DNA of 64,000 nt from Myxococcales bacterium (GTDB lineage: Bacteria; Myxococcota_A; Polyangia; Polyangiales; Ga0077539): NCBI GenBank assembly GCA_016792845.1, contig JAEUKH010000034.1, positions 124,001 to 188,000 of the forward strand, given 5' to 3'. The notes beneath the pieces are model-generated. The model searched no databases and was not told the DNA's origin. It saw nothing but the letters and a program-made list of their open reading frames with translations. Below are positions 10,569 to 19,227 of this stretch, in pieces; position 1 is the stretch's first letter, and every line of letters begins with the position of its first letter. Made by a program: the position numbers and the translations under genes.

Positions 10569-13500
10569 GCGACCCACGACGACGGGTGCTGAAGCGGGGC
10601 GTCGCGGGCATCGACCCGAAGGCCGCCATCGAGAAGATGCGCGCCTACCAGCTGCTCTCGCCGAGCCACTATGTGCTCGAACTGGTGCGCGTGGCGGTGC
10701 TCTCTGGGGCCGCCCACATCGGGGTCTACAATGACAGCGACGACCTCATCATCTACTTCGAGGGCGCTCCGCCGAGCGTCGACGAGCTCGAACGCTTGAT
10801 GGATTCGCTCTTCAACGCGAGCGATCGACGGCTGCGGCTCCTGGCGGTGGCCCTGAACGCGGCGCTCGGGCTCGGGCCGCGCTTCATCGACCTGGTGGTG
10901 AGCGACGACGCGGGCGCCGAGGCCGCCCAGCGGGTGCGGTGGACGCCGTCAAAAGACCGAGAGAATCACCCGTTTGGGAGGGTCGAGACGCTGTCGATCG
11001 AGCGCCCGCCGCAGCTGCCCGGGCGGGGCATGATGGTGCACCTCCGCGAGGCCTTCGGGGTGGCGGTGATTCGCGAGTGGTTCTCGCAGCGTCCGCTTGA
11101 GAGCGGCTTGCTCGTCGCGCACGCCGATCGGCTTGAGGTGCCCTTGACGGTGATGGGCCGCGCGGTCACCGCCGCCCGCGAGGCGCCGCTCGCGACCGCG
11201 ACGTGGGAGGGCTCAGAGCTCAAGGTCTGCCTCGAATGGGTGTCTCCGGCCGACCCGCACGGCGGCACCTTGAGCTTTTACGAGCTGGGGGTCTTGCTTG
11301 AGCGACGCACCCTGCGCGAGCTGAACGAGGGCGCCGAAACGACCCCGGTGCTGCCGGTGCGTGTGGCGGTGCTGGGGCGCGAGCTCCCGACCAACGCGTC
11401 GCGCTCGAAGGTCGACCTGTCGCGCGGGGTCGGCGCGGCGCTCGTGCGGGCTTGGGCTGAGGCCCTCGACGCCCTGGTGAGACAGCTCTTCGCAGGGCTC
11501 GACGCGCCCGACGAGGCCGCCCGGGCGCCCTACGAAGACGCCCTCTTGACGCTCCTCGTGCGCGCCGCGCCCTTCTGGCCCGACCGCCTGCGGCAATCGC
11601 AAGGGCTCGGCGTGGCCGCGGTCGAGCGGGTCGGTGAGGTGCCCTCGGCCTTGCTCGCGGCCCTCATCGAGAAGCCCCTCGTGCCGCTGGCCACCGGGCA
11701 GCGGGTGAGCCCGCGGAGCCTCGGGGCGAACAAGCTCCAATACGCCGTGTGGAGCGGCCCTGAGGCGGTCTCAAGCGAGCTCTCGCCCTGGCTCGACGCG
11801 GTGCTCTGGCGGGTGCCATCACGCGCCGGGGTGAAGCACTTTGTCGACAGCCTCGAGACCGTCAACGCCGACCGGGCGGTGCAGACGGCGCGCGAGAACT
11901 ACGCGCGACGACAGCGCTTTCTGGCGCAGGCCGAGCAACCCGTGAGGGCCCCCTCGCGAGACGGCGCGCTCTTGCGGGTGCCCTTCGCCAGCGCAGACCT
12001 CGACACCCCAGGGGCGCTGCGCATCGAGGGCGAAAAGACCCGCGGAGAGCTCGTGGCCTACGCGCCTCCGGCCGACGCCATGGGGCGCTGCACCGTGATG
12101 ACCTTTGTGGCCGGCAGGGCCCTCTCGGTCGAGGCCCTCGACATCGCGGCGGTCAACCTCGACATCGCCCTCGAAGCCCCCGAAATTGAAGCCAACCCCG
12201 AGTGGAACGGCGTCGTCAAAACCCCCCAGCTCAACGCCCTCCTCGACCGCGTCAGGGTGGTCTTCGCCGCCGCCGTCGAGGCCGCCCTCGGGCGATGGCA
12301 AGACCCCGGCGCCGCGCCCGACGAGCGACCCCGCCCCGAAGCCCAGGCCCTCTTGGTGAGAGCCGCCCTCGACGCCCTCGGGGCCTGCGGCGACCCGCTG
12401 AAGAACGTCGGCGTCTCGCTCGCGCCGGTGTTGCAGAAGTACCCTAAACTTATTGAGTTTGAGGCGTGGCCCTGCACCGAGCGCGGGCGCTACTGCGCGA
12501 CCGCGACGTTGATCGAGACGGCCCAGCGCCTCGGGGTGTGCCTGCACGTCTCGCGTCGGCAGTGGGAGGCGCGGCGCGACGGGCGTCCGGTGCTGCACAC
12601 CCTCGAACCGAGGATGATGGGGCTCTTGCGCCGCGTGCTCCCCCCGTCGACCGAGTGGGTCGACCTCGCGGGGTGGCTGCCCACGGCGCAGAGCCGTGAC
12701 CTGAAATCGCTGCTCCCGACGAGCGAGCGCGAGGTGCTCTCGCGGCCCTTCGTCGCACACGAGGGGGCGCTCTTTCGTGCGACGGCGACCTACAGCGAGC
12801 GCCGCGACAGCGCGCTGTACCTCGGGCATCACCGCACGCTGATCGAGCGTCGCGTGGCGCCCGCGGTGCTGCTCAGCATGGTGGCGGTGATCGAAGACGA
12901 CGCGCTCATCGCGAAGACCGCCCCCTCGGGAGCCCGCACGGCGCTGCTCTCGGCCGAGGCCGAAGCGAGCCTCGCGACCCTCGAAGTCGAGCTCCTCGCG
13001 GTGTTGGCCGAGGCGGTCGCACGGGCCCCGACCGCGCAGACCGAGCGGGTGATGCTCCTCGCTGCGCTCGGGCGCTTGCGGAGCCCGTCACGGAGCCTCC
13101 TGGCGCGCTTCGCGGCCGAGACCGTGCAGCGGCTCCGCGCCCAACTCGGTGCGGTGCCCGCGGTCGAGCTTTGGGGCGCCGGGGTGTCGGGTCGGTGGGC
13201 CTCCGTCGACGGCTTGGGGGCGCTCCTCGGGCTCGCCGAGGGGGCGCGCGAAGTGCCGTATATTACTGAAGTTCCTGAAGGGTTGGAGCCCGACGAGATG
13301 CGGGCGGTGTGGCTCCGCGACCGCAGCCAGCAGAGCGTGTACGAGGCCGCGTTGGGGCTGCCGCTGCGCTATGCGGGCGCTGAGCTCCCGGCGCGGCTGA
13401 AGGCCCAAGTGCGACGTCGCGCCGAGGCGAGGCTCGAAGCCCAAAGCCCGGTCGCGTGGGCCCTCTCGGGCACGGCGCCGACGCGGCCGCGGGCCTCGTA

Positions 13501-16183
13501 CGCGTCGCCAGAGCTCGGGGCGGTGCTCGCCGCGCTGCCTCCTGCGAACACCGAGCTGAGGGTCGAGGTGATCGTGCGCGACCGCGTGGCGGTGAGCCTC
13601 TCGCAGCCTGCGCCGATGCGCGACGCGAGCGGTCCGTGGCCCTTCGTGGCGCGGGTGCGTCTCGCGGCGCCCGACGCGCTCAACGACACCCTCGACGCCC
13701 TCACGCCGCAGGGGCAGCGGGCGGTGTTCGCGCTGATCGAGGCCGCGGTGCCCGCGATGATCGACGCGATCTTTGAGACCTTGGGTGACGGCGGCGAGGC
13801 GACCCCGGCGATGCGCGCGGTGGTGCTGCGCTGGGCCTCGGGGCTCCGAGGGAGACGCCGCGAAGGTGAGACCCAACGCCTCGCCCTCATGGCGCGCTGC
13901 CGCCTGTGGTTCGACGTCACCAAGCAACCGCTCGCCCTAGAGACGCTCATCACCGAGCACCAACGCCTACGCTTCGTGGTGCTCGCCGACGCGGTGCGCT
14001 GGCGCGGCCCCGACAACGGCGAAGACCCGCCCATGCTGCGGGTCGAGCGCCTCGACGACGCCCGCGCCCTCGCCGCCGCCCTCGGGGTGAAGGCCGACGA
14101 TCAGAGCGTCGCCTCTGAAAAACTACAGCGATCTCGAAAGCTTAGGTCGCTCGCGGCGGAGCGCGTGCGGCTCGACGGGAGCCCCGCGTTTCGCCCCCTC
14201 GGCGGCCGTCTCGAACAACACGACGCCAGCCTCGGGGTCGGCGAGCTCAGGCTGGTCGAGCGGCCCGACGGCCTCCACGTCTGGATGTTCACCGACGACG
14301 GCCAGCCCCGCGAGGTCACCCTGCCTTCACCCGTCGGAATCGATCTGGCCATCGCCTCGGCCGAGCTCGACCCCGAAGCCCCGTGGGCGACGCTGACCCA
14401 CCAGAACGTCGCCGGGCGCGCCCTCGACGTGCTCCGCGCGATGCTCGACGAAGGGCTTGAAAAGAAGGTGTTTCGTGACGCTCCGCCGTGGGCGCTGCGG
14501 GCCCTCAGGTGGCACCTCGTGAGCGCCTCGCGGCTCAGCCCTGCGGCCTCGCAGTGGCCGCTCTTCCGCGACACCGAGGCGAAGCCGATCACCCGCGAGG
14601 CCCTCGACCTCCAGAGCCAGCACCACGGGGTGTTGGGGTACATGCTCGAAGCCCCGGTCGAAGCCATCGCGTCGAGCGAGCCCGGGCGCAGGGTGGTGGT
14701 GCTCGACGCCGAGGCGTTGCGGTGGGTCAGCGAGACGCGCAAGACCCGCGACTACCGTGACGCCATCGCCGACGACATCGCCGCCAGGCGCTGGGCCGAG
14801 ACGCCAAAACAAGCTGAAATCAAGGTGCTCGGCGACCGCTCGGGGGCTCGCTTCAGCCGGCGCTTTGTCACCGAAGCGGCCCGCGGCGAGGTGCTCTTGC
14901 TCGACACCGACCGCTACCTCCCGAGCCAGGTCGCGTGGTGGTTCGAAGGCCGCCCCTTGGGAGACGGCCCCTTCGAGAGCCCGTGGCCGAGCCGCGTGGC
15001 CCTCGAATCGCCGCGTCTCAGCCCGAACCCGCGCCGCACCGCGCCGCTGGCCAACAAGGCCCTCGACGGGCTCCGCAAGGCGGCCCGAGAGGCCGTCGAC
15101 GAGGCGCTCGCAGAGGCCCACGGCGTCGACCTTCGGCGCGCCCCGCGGGTGGCCCTGCATCACCCCCAGAGCCCCAGCACGGCGTCGCAGCTCGCGCGCT
15201 TTGTGGGCTGGGTCTGGCTCGCGCAAGAAGACGAGCCGCATGAGGTCGAGCTCCGCGAAGGGGCGAGCACCCGCGCGGTGCGCTGCGCCCTCGCGCCGAA
15301 CATGTTAGGGGCGCTCGCTCCGCGCACGCGGCTGCCGCTGTCGGGCAAGCTCTGGGTGCAACATTCGGCCCAGGAAATCGCCAATTTTGACCGCGAGGCG
15401 GCGCTCTCGAACGCGCTCCATTGGGCGTGGCACGCGCTGCTCGTGACGACCCTCGAAGAGGCCCGCGCCGAGCCCGACGAAGACCAGGCCTGGCACGCGG
15501 TCTTTGCGGCCCTCTCGGCGCAGCTGCGCGGGGCTCCGATGCGGCGCGCGGCGCGGGCGTGGCGCTTGCCGGGCACGACCCTCGACCTCGCCGACGTGGC
15601 GACCCGGGTCGAGGCCCGTCGGCCCTTCTACCGAGACGAAGAGCTCGACGGCGCGACGGGGCGTTGGCGCGCGCTGCTCGAGCAGTACGCCGTGGTGGCC
15701 GAGACCGCGCCGGAGGCGGCCGAAGCGGCCCCCGAGGCCGCGCCCAAGGGTCGCAAGAAGGCTTCACAACAAGAGGTCGCGAAGAGACCGAAGGCCGCGC
15801 CGGAGGGCCCGGCGCCGACCCAACAAGCGACGAACCCCGAGGCCAGGGTGACGGCGCGCTCGCCGCTAGAGAGGGCGGTCGAGCGGCTGCAAGAGCAGCT
15901 CGCGCGGCTCGGGGTCGACGCCGCGCAGCGCGAAGGAATTACGCTCGAAGACCGCAAGACCGAGCTCGCAGACCCGATGGTGGCGGCCACCCGGCAGGGC
16001 TTGAAGGTGTACGCCCGACACCCCGCGCTGGTGGCGCTGATGAACAGCAACCACAAGCTCGCGGTGAATCATCTCTGTCTGGCGGCGATCGGGGCGCTGC
16101 GGCGCGAACACGCGCTCGGTACGGCGTGGGAGCGGAGCGCCCTGGAGAGGCTGGTTCGCTGGTGGGCTGAAGGGCTCAGCTAG
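10565..16183 (+). CDS. Giant partner protein with degenerate GHKL-like N-terminus, unknown function
   Basis: 1872 residues from the ATG at 10565, sharing ATGA with the preceding ATPase stop. Residues about 20-115 can be laid on the GHKL fold: LELVRVAVLSGAAHIGV keeps the Glu but has Val and Leu where the N-box needs Asn and Asp, and the DxGxG box is replaced by FEGAPPS. NASRSKVDLSRG (about 278-289) mirrors the TVSRD segment of the ATPase, so the first 320 residues look like an inactive copy of the neighbour. The next 1400 residues are Ala/Arg/Leu-rich with no domain I can name. An Ala/Pro/Lys linker (about 1690-1765) precedes a compact C-terminal helical segment. No signal peptide or membrane span is seen, so it is probably cytosolic. 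Confidence 0.8.
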   Translation: MSDPRRRVLKRGVAGIDPKAAIEKMRAYQLLSPSHYVLELVRVAVLSGAAHIGVYNDSDDLIIYFEGAPPSVDELERLMDSLFNASDRRLRLLAVALNAALGLGPRFIDLVVSDDAGAEAAQRVRWTPSKDRENHPFGRVETLSIERPPQLPGRGMMVHLREAFGVAVIREWFSQRPLESGLLVAHADRLEVPLTVMGRAVTAAREAPLATATWEGSELKVCLEWVSPADPHGGTLSFYELGVLLERRTLRELNEGAETTPVLPVRVAVLGRELPTNASRSKVDLSRGVGAALVRAWAEALDALVRQLFAGLDAPDEAARAPYEDALLTLLVRAAPFWPDRLRQSQGLGVAAVERVGEVPSALLAALIEKPLVPLATGQRVSPRSLGANKLQYAVWSGPEAVSSELSPWLDAVLWRVPSRAGVKHFVDSLETVNADRAVQTARENYARRQRFLAQAEQPVRAPSRDGALLRVPFASADLDTPGALRIEGEKTRGELVAYAPPADAMGRCTVMTFVAGRALSVEALDIAAVNLDIALEAPEIEANPEWNGVVKTPQLNALLDRVRVVFAAAVEAALGRWQDPGAAPDERPRPEAQALLVRAALDALGACGDPLKNVGVSLAPVLQKYPKLIEFEAWPCTERGRYCATATLIETAQRLGVCLHVSRRQWEARRDGRPVLHTLEPRMMGLLRRVLPPSTEWVDLAGWLPTAQSRDLKSLLPTSEREVLSRPFVAHEGALFRATATYSERRDSALYLGHHRTLIERRVAPAVLLSMVAVIEDDALIAKTAPSGARTALLSAEAEASLATLEVELLAVLAEAVARAPTAQTERVMLLAALGRLRSPSRSLLARFAAETVQRLRAQLGAVPAVELWGAGVSGRWASVDGLGALLGLAEGAREVPYITEVPEGLEPDEMRAVWLRDRSQQSVYEAALGLPLRYAGAELPARLKAQVRRRAEARLEAQSPVAWALSGTAPTRPRASYASPELGAVLAALPPANTELRVEVIVRDRVAVSLSQPAPMRDASGPWPFVARVRLAAPDALNDTLDALTPQGQRAVFALIEAAVPAMIDAIFETLGDGGEATPAMRAVVLRWASGLRGRRREGETQRLALMARCRLWFDVTKQPLALETLITEHQRLRFVVLADAVRWRGPDNGEDPPMLRVERLDDARALAAALGVKADDQSVASEKLQRSRKLRSLAAERVRLDGSPAFRPLGGRLEQHDASLGVGELRLVERPDGLHVWMFTDDGQPREVTLPSPVGIDLAIASAELDPEAPWATLTHQNVAGRALDVLRAMLDEGLEKKVFRDAPPWALRALRWHLVSASRLSPAASQWPLFRDTEAKPITREALDLQSQHHGVLGYMLEAPVEAIASSEPGRRVVVLDAEALRWVSETRKTRDYRDAIADDIAARRWAETPKQAEIKVLGDRSGARFSRRFVTEAARGEVLLLDTDRYLPSQVAWWFEGRPLGDGPFESPWPSRVALESPRLSPNPRRTAPLANKALDGLRKAAREAVDEALAEAHGVDLRRAPRVALHHPQSPSTASQLARFVGWVWLAQEDEPHEVELREGASTRAVRCALAPNMLGALAPRTRLPLSGKLWVQHSAQEIANFDREAALSNALHWAWHALLVTTLEEARAEPDEDQAWHAVFAALSAQLRGAPMRRAARAWRLPGTTLDLADVATRVEARRPFYRDEELDGATGRWRALLEQYAVVAETAPEAAEAAPEAAPKGRKKASQQEVAKRPKAAPEGPAPTQQATNPEARVTARSPLERAVERLQEQLARLGVDAAQREGITLEDRKTELADPMVAATRQGLKVYARHPALVALMNSNHKLAVNHLCLAAIGALRREHALGTAWERSALERLVRWWAEGLS

Positions 16184-16349
16184 CGCTCGACGGGCGGCGC
16201 GGGCGGGCGGTCTTCTTCTCGGCGGCCTGCCCCGCGGCCGCGTGCCGCGCCAGACGCTCTTCGCGAGCCTTGCGCAGACGCGACTTGAGCTTCTTCTGGC
16301 CTTTGCGCTGGATCATCTTCTGCGAGTGACGGCGGTCGCCCTTGCCCAT
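16176..16349 (-). CDS. Small basic protein, THX-like N-terminus
   Basis: 57 residues from the ATG at 16349, with GGAGG 5 bases upstream. It begins MGKGDRRHSQKMIQRKGQKK and is mostly Lys, Arg, Gln and Ala. The first seven residues match the start of the small ribosomal protein THX (MGKGDRR), but the rest does not follow it closely. A nucleic-acid- or ribosome-associated role is inference from charge and size. It converges with the giant gene and overlaps its end by 8 bases. Confidence 0.7.
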   Translation of the reverse strand: MGKGDRRHSQKMIQRKGQKKLKSRLRKAREERLARHAAAGQAAEKKTARPRRPSSAS

Positions 16350-16374
16350 GAAATCCTCCAAACTAGCTACGTTG

Positions 16375-16389
16375 GCCGGACGATCCGGC
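16375..16389. promoter_or_regulatory. Inverted repeat upstream of the small basic protein gene
   Basis: GCCGGA-CGA-TCCGGC, 6-bp arms, 26 bases before the start codon of the small basic protein. It could be an operator or a leader hairpin; nothing else distinguishes them. Confidence 0.3.
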
Positions 16390-16510
16390 GAGCGGGGGCG
16401 GGTACCACCGGGCAGGGCACACTGTCAACTCTCACCGTTCAACGGGCCTGCGCTCGACCGCACCGCCGTCGAGGTGCAAGCGCGCGACCGTGCCCGTGCG
16501 GTCGCCCCCC

Positions 16511-17881
16511 TCAGCGCACCATCGGCCCCTCGCCCGACCGCGCCAGATGAACCGCCCCAAAGCCCCGCGCCGGCACCGGAACATCAGGGTCAAAATCGAG
16601 GGCCCCGAGGTTGATCACCGTGATCTCAAGGGTGCGCGCGCGCTCAAGCCCCGTGAGCTCGGTCGAAAACTGCCCGTCGGTGATCACCGGCGAGCGCACC
16701 GAGCCGATCGTGCGACCCTGCCCGTCGGTGCGGTCGAGCGCCACCTGCCAGCGGTACCACGGCGCGAGGTGCACCCAAACCGCCACCGTGAGCGCCCCGT
16801 CGACGGCGTTCGGCGCCTCGCTCAAATCGAGCGAGAGCCTTGCAACGCCGGTGTTTTCGATGACACCCAGGGGGCTCCAGCTCGGCAGCGAGGCCCACCC
16901 GAGGCGCTGCGTCGGCGGCGCCGCGAGGCCCGCGCTGCGCACCCCCGCGAGGTCTTCAGGGTCGGCCGCCGTGCCCACCGTGCGGAGCCCCGCGCCGAAG
17001 TTCAGCATCGCCTCGGCGAAGCCCCCGGGCTCGTCGCGAAACACCCGTTGCAAGAGATCAAACGTGTCGGGCTCGTCGAAGAGCGTGGTGGCCGTCGCCG
17101 GGGTCTTCTGCGCCGTGCCCGAGAGGAGCCCCCCGAGGAGGGTGTGCCGCGCGTCATCGTGGCGCCGCAGGAGGGCGTCGAAGAAGAGCGAGGCGCCGCG
17201 GTTTTCGCCCCGCCCGCGGTGCCCGCCGGTCACCATGGAGCGCTCAGGATGTGACGTAAAATCGAGCACATCTTCGTAGCGCGGCGGGGCGAGGGTGAGC
17301 TGCCGCGCGACGGTGCTCGCGAGGGCGTCGACGAGCGAGGGCGTGTGGTCGGCGTTGTGGCTGGCGATCACGGCCCGGGCCACCGCGTCGGCGACCTGGG
17401 CTTCGAGCGAGACAGGCCCCGGAGCGGTCGAGACGAGGGCCCACGCGGGCGCACGATCCCAAAGCGCTGAGAGCTCACACGGACCCACGAAGACCTCGGT
17501 GCCGCCGGGGTCGGGGCGAAGATAGAGGTCAAACTCGGGGCCGCCCCCGAGCGCGCCGTCGGGCGCCGGGGCCTCAAGATGCAGCGAGAAGGCCGCGCGA
17601 TCGAGGAGGCGCTCCGCAAGTCGCAACACCCGCTCGGCGGTCTCGCTCGAAACGCCCGGCAAGAGATGCACCGCCACCGGCGCGCGCGCCGAACGGAGCA
17701 CCCCCACCGTCGCCCCGGGCCGCGCCCGCTCGTACGGCACCGCCGGGCCCACCATCGCGTCGGGCCACGGCGCATCGCCAGTGTTTACAACTCTTCGCTG
17801 CGCCTCGGCGCCGGGTGGGCAGAGCACCGACATCGTGGCAGCGAGCGCGAGCGCGACGAGGGGGCGGTGCGAGGTGGGCAT
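16511..17881 (-). CDS. Secreted protein of unknown function
   Basis: 456 residues from the ATG at 17881. The N-terminus is a Sec signal (MPTSHRPLVALALAATMSV, likely cleaved after GAEA, then QRR). The mature part contains VAVHLLPGVSSETAERVLRLAERLLD, a FDLYLRPDPGGTEVFVG segment and a C-terminal beta-rich region (LSLDLSEAPNAVDGALTVAVWV). A YEDVLDF segment and a long helix-rich centre recall substrate-binding or gluzincin-like proteins, but I see no HExxH and do not assign a family. It is transcribed divergently from the kinase cluster. Confidence 0.75.
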   Translation of the reverse strand: MPTSHRPLVALALAATMSVLCPPGAEAQRRVVNTGDAPWPDAMVGPAVPYERARPGATVGVLRSARAPVAVHLLPGVSSETAERVLRLAERLLDRAAFSLHLEAPAPDGALGGGPEFDLYLRPDPGGTEVFVGPCELSALWDRAPAWALVSTAPGPVSLEAQVADAVARAVIASHNADHTPSLVDALASTVARQLTLAPPRYEDVLDFTSHPERSMVTGGHRGRGENRGASLFFDALLRRHDDARHTLLGGLLSGTAQKTPATATTLFDEPDTFDLLQRVFRDEPGGFAEAMLNFGAGLRTVGTAADPEDLAGVRSAGLAAPPTQRLGWASLPSWSPLGVIENTGVARLSLDLSEAPNAVDGALTVAVWVHLAPWYRWQVALDRTDGQGRTIGSVRSPVITDGQFSTELTGLERARTLEITVINLGALDFDPDVPVPARGFGAVHLARSGEGPMVR

Positions 17882-17943
17882 GCGTAGGTCTCGAAAACGC
17901 GCACGGTGTATCACGCATTTGCTGTGACGCCGTGGGGTGTGCG

Positions 17944-18507
17944 ATGTTCCACGGTGTTGTGACGGCGACGATGCACGATCTTTCGGGGGCCTTCGAGGCC
18001 GACCTCTCGGCGGGTCGGTTGACGCTTCGGGTGGGCGCCGAGGCCCGGGTGCTGGCGGTGCCCGCATCGGTGTTCGCGACGCTGCTCACGGGCGACGCCG
18101 CGCGCCTCGCCGCCGAGCAGGTGGGCGCCGCGGTCGGTGCCGACGTGAAGGCGCTCCTCGGTGCCGACGAAGACCCCTCGCCCGAGACCGTAGGCTTCGC
18201 CCTCTCGGCGGCCTTGGCCTTGCGCGGCTTGGGCACCTTGCGTCTTGAGCGATGGGGCGACGCCCTGCTCGCGGTGCTCGAAGGTGTCGCGCACGAGGGC
18301 CCTGCGTTCGCGTCGTTTCTGGCGACCGTTGTCGGCGCCGCGGTGGCCGCGGTGACCGGCTCGCCGAGCCGCGGCGTCTTGCTCTCGGCCTCAGGCGCCG
18401 AGGCGAAGGTCTTGCTCGTGCACGACGAGGCCGCCGCGGCGGTCGCCGCGTGGGTGGCTGAAGGGCAATCGCAGAGCGCGGTGTTGGCGCGACTCCACGG
18501 GGGCTGA
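17944..18507 (+). CDS. Unknown protein, first gene of the double-kinase cluster
   Basis: 187 residues from the ATG at 17944; an ATG at 17971 is an alternative and neither has a strong ribosome site. The composition is Ala/Val/Leu-rich with alternating beta and helix (LTLRVGAEARVLAVPASVFATLL, GVLLSASGAEAKVLLVHDE). No signal peptide or membrane span. It lies 6 bases before the repeat protein and is followed by the kinase on the same strand, so it may act with them. Family not recognised. Confidence 0.6.
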   Translation: MFHGVVTATMHDLSGAFEADLSAGRLTLRVGAEARVLAVPASVFATLLTGDAARLAAEQVGAAVGADVKALLGADEDPSPETVGFALSAALALRGLGTLRLERWGDALLAVLEGVAHEGPAFASFLATVVGAAVAAVTGSPSRGVLLSASGAEAKVLLVHDEAAAAVAAWVAEGQSQSAVLARLHGG

Positions 18508-18513
18508 AGGGCG

Positions 18514-19185
18514 ATGTCGAACGCAGAGCGAATTCGCAAACTTGAGACGCTGCTCTCACGGGTCACGACCCGCCGCAGCCTCCCGCGCACTGAGCACGTC
18601 AGCGAGGTCTCAGCGCCCGTCGTGACGACCCCGTCGGCGCTCAAGGCTGCGCCGCCCAAGGTCGAAGCGCCCGCGATCGCGCCGGTGATCGAGGCGAAGA
18701 TCGAAGCGCCCGCACCCGTAGTCGAAGCGAAGATCGAAGCGCCCGCGATCGCACCCGTGATCGAGGCGAAGGTCGAAGCGCCCGCCACCGCACCCGTGGT
18801 CGAGGCGAAGATCGAAGCGCCCGCGATCGCACCCGTGATCGAGGCGAAGGTCGAAGCGCCCGCGATCGCACCCGTGATCGAGGCGAAGGTCGAAGCGCCC
18901 GCGCCCGTCGTCGAAGCGAAGATCGAAGCGCCCGCGCCCGCCATCGCACCCGTGGTCGAGGCGAAGATCGAAGCGCCCGCGCCCGCCATCGCACCCGTGG
19001 TCGAGGCGAAGATCGAAGCGCCCGCGGTGGTGCTCGACGCGCCGAACCACGAGCGCTTTGAACAAGCGCCGCTGCCTGTGCTCGGGGCCGCGGTGGCGAA
19101 GGTGGTCGCCGCGTCGAAGCCCGCGCGCCCTGCCACCTTCAAGGCCCTGGTGGCCCGCGCCCTGACGCTCCGTGCGACGAAGTAA
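18514..19185 (+). CDS. Low-complexity repeat protein (VEAKIEAPAIAP repeats)
   Basis: 223 residues, with GAAGG just before the ATG. After a 35-residue basic N-terminus (MSNAERIRKLETLLSRV), residues about 50-171 are tandem units built from (V/I)EAK(I/V)EAPA and IAPV(I/V), about 8-14 residues each. A basic C-terminus (KALVARALTLRATK) follows. Such Ala/Pro/Glu/Lys arrays form extended spacers, as in TonB or histone-H1-like tails. Charged ends on both sides suggest it bridges partners; that is inference. It lies 42 bases before the double kinase. Confidence 0.7.
   Translation: MSNAERIRKLETLLSRVTTRRSLPRTEHVSEVSAPVVTTPSALKAAPPKVEAPAIAPVIEAKIEAPAPVVEAKIEAPAIAPVIEAKVEAPATAPVVEAKIEAPAIAPVIEAKVEAPAIAPVIEAKVEAPAPVVEAKIEAPAPAIAPVVEAKIEAPAPAIAPVVEAKIEAPAVVLDAPNHERFEQAPLPVLGAAVAKVVAASKPARPATFKALVARALTLRATK
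18661..19026 (+). repeat. In-frame tandem repeat array
   Basis: Imperfect 24-42 base units, typically GTCGAGGCGAAG, ATCGAAGCGCCC, GCGATCGCACCC in rotation, all multiples of 3. Copy number can change without a frameshift. It encodes the EAKIEAPAIAP array. Confidence 0.9.
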
Positions 19186-19227
19186 AGGTCTGCGTTTCGC
19201 GGTCTACATGCGCGTGAGAAGGTCTGC

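Noticed and set aside
11819..14034. Antisense open frames of 200-340 codons within the giant gene
   Set aside because: Composition is Arg/Pro/Gly-rich with no motifs or ribosome sites, while the sense frame is continuous with its coupled upstream gene.
16417..16431. GGGC-ACACT-GTCAA before the secreted protein gene
   Set aside because: Only the right arm is present; the left arm does not match.
18661..19026. Tandem array as a CRISPR
   Set aside because: Units are contiguous, in frame, of variable length and without unique spacers; they encode a repeat protein.
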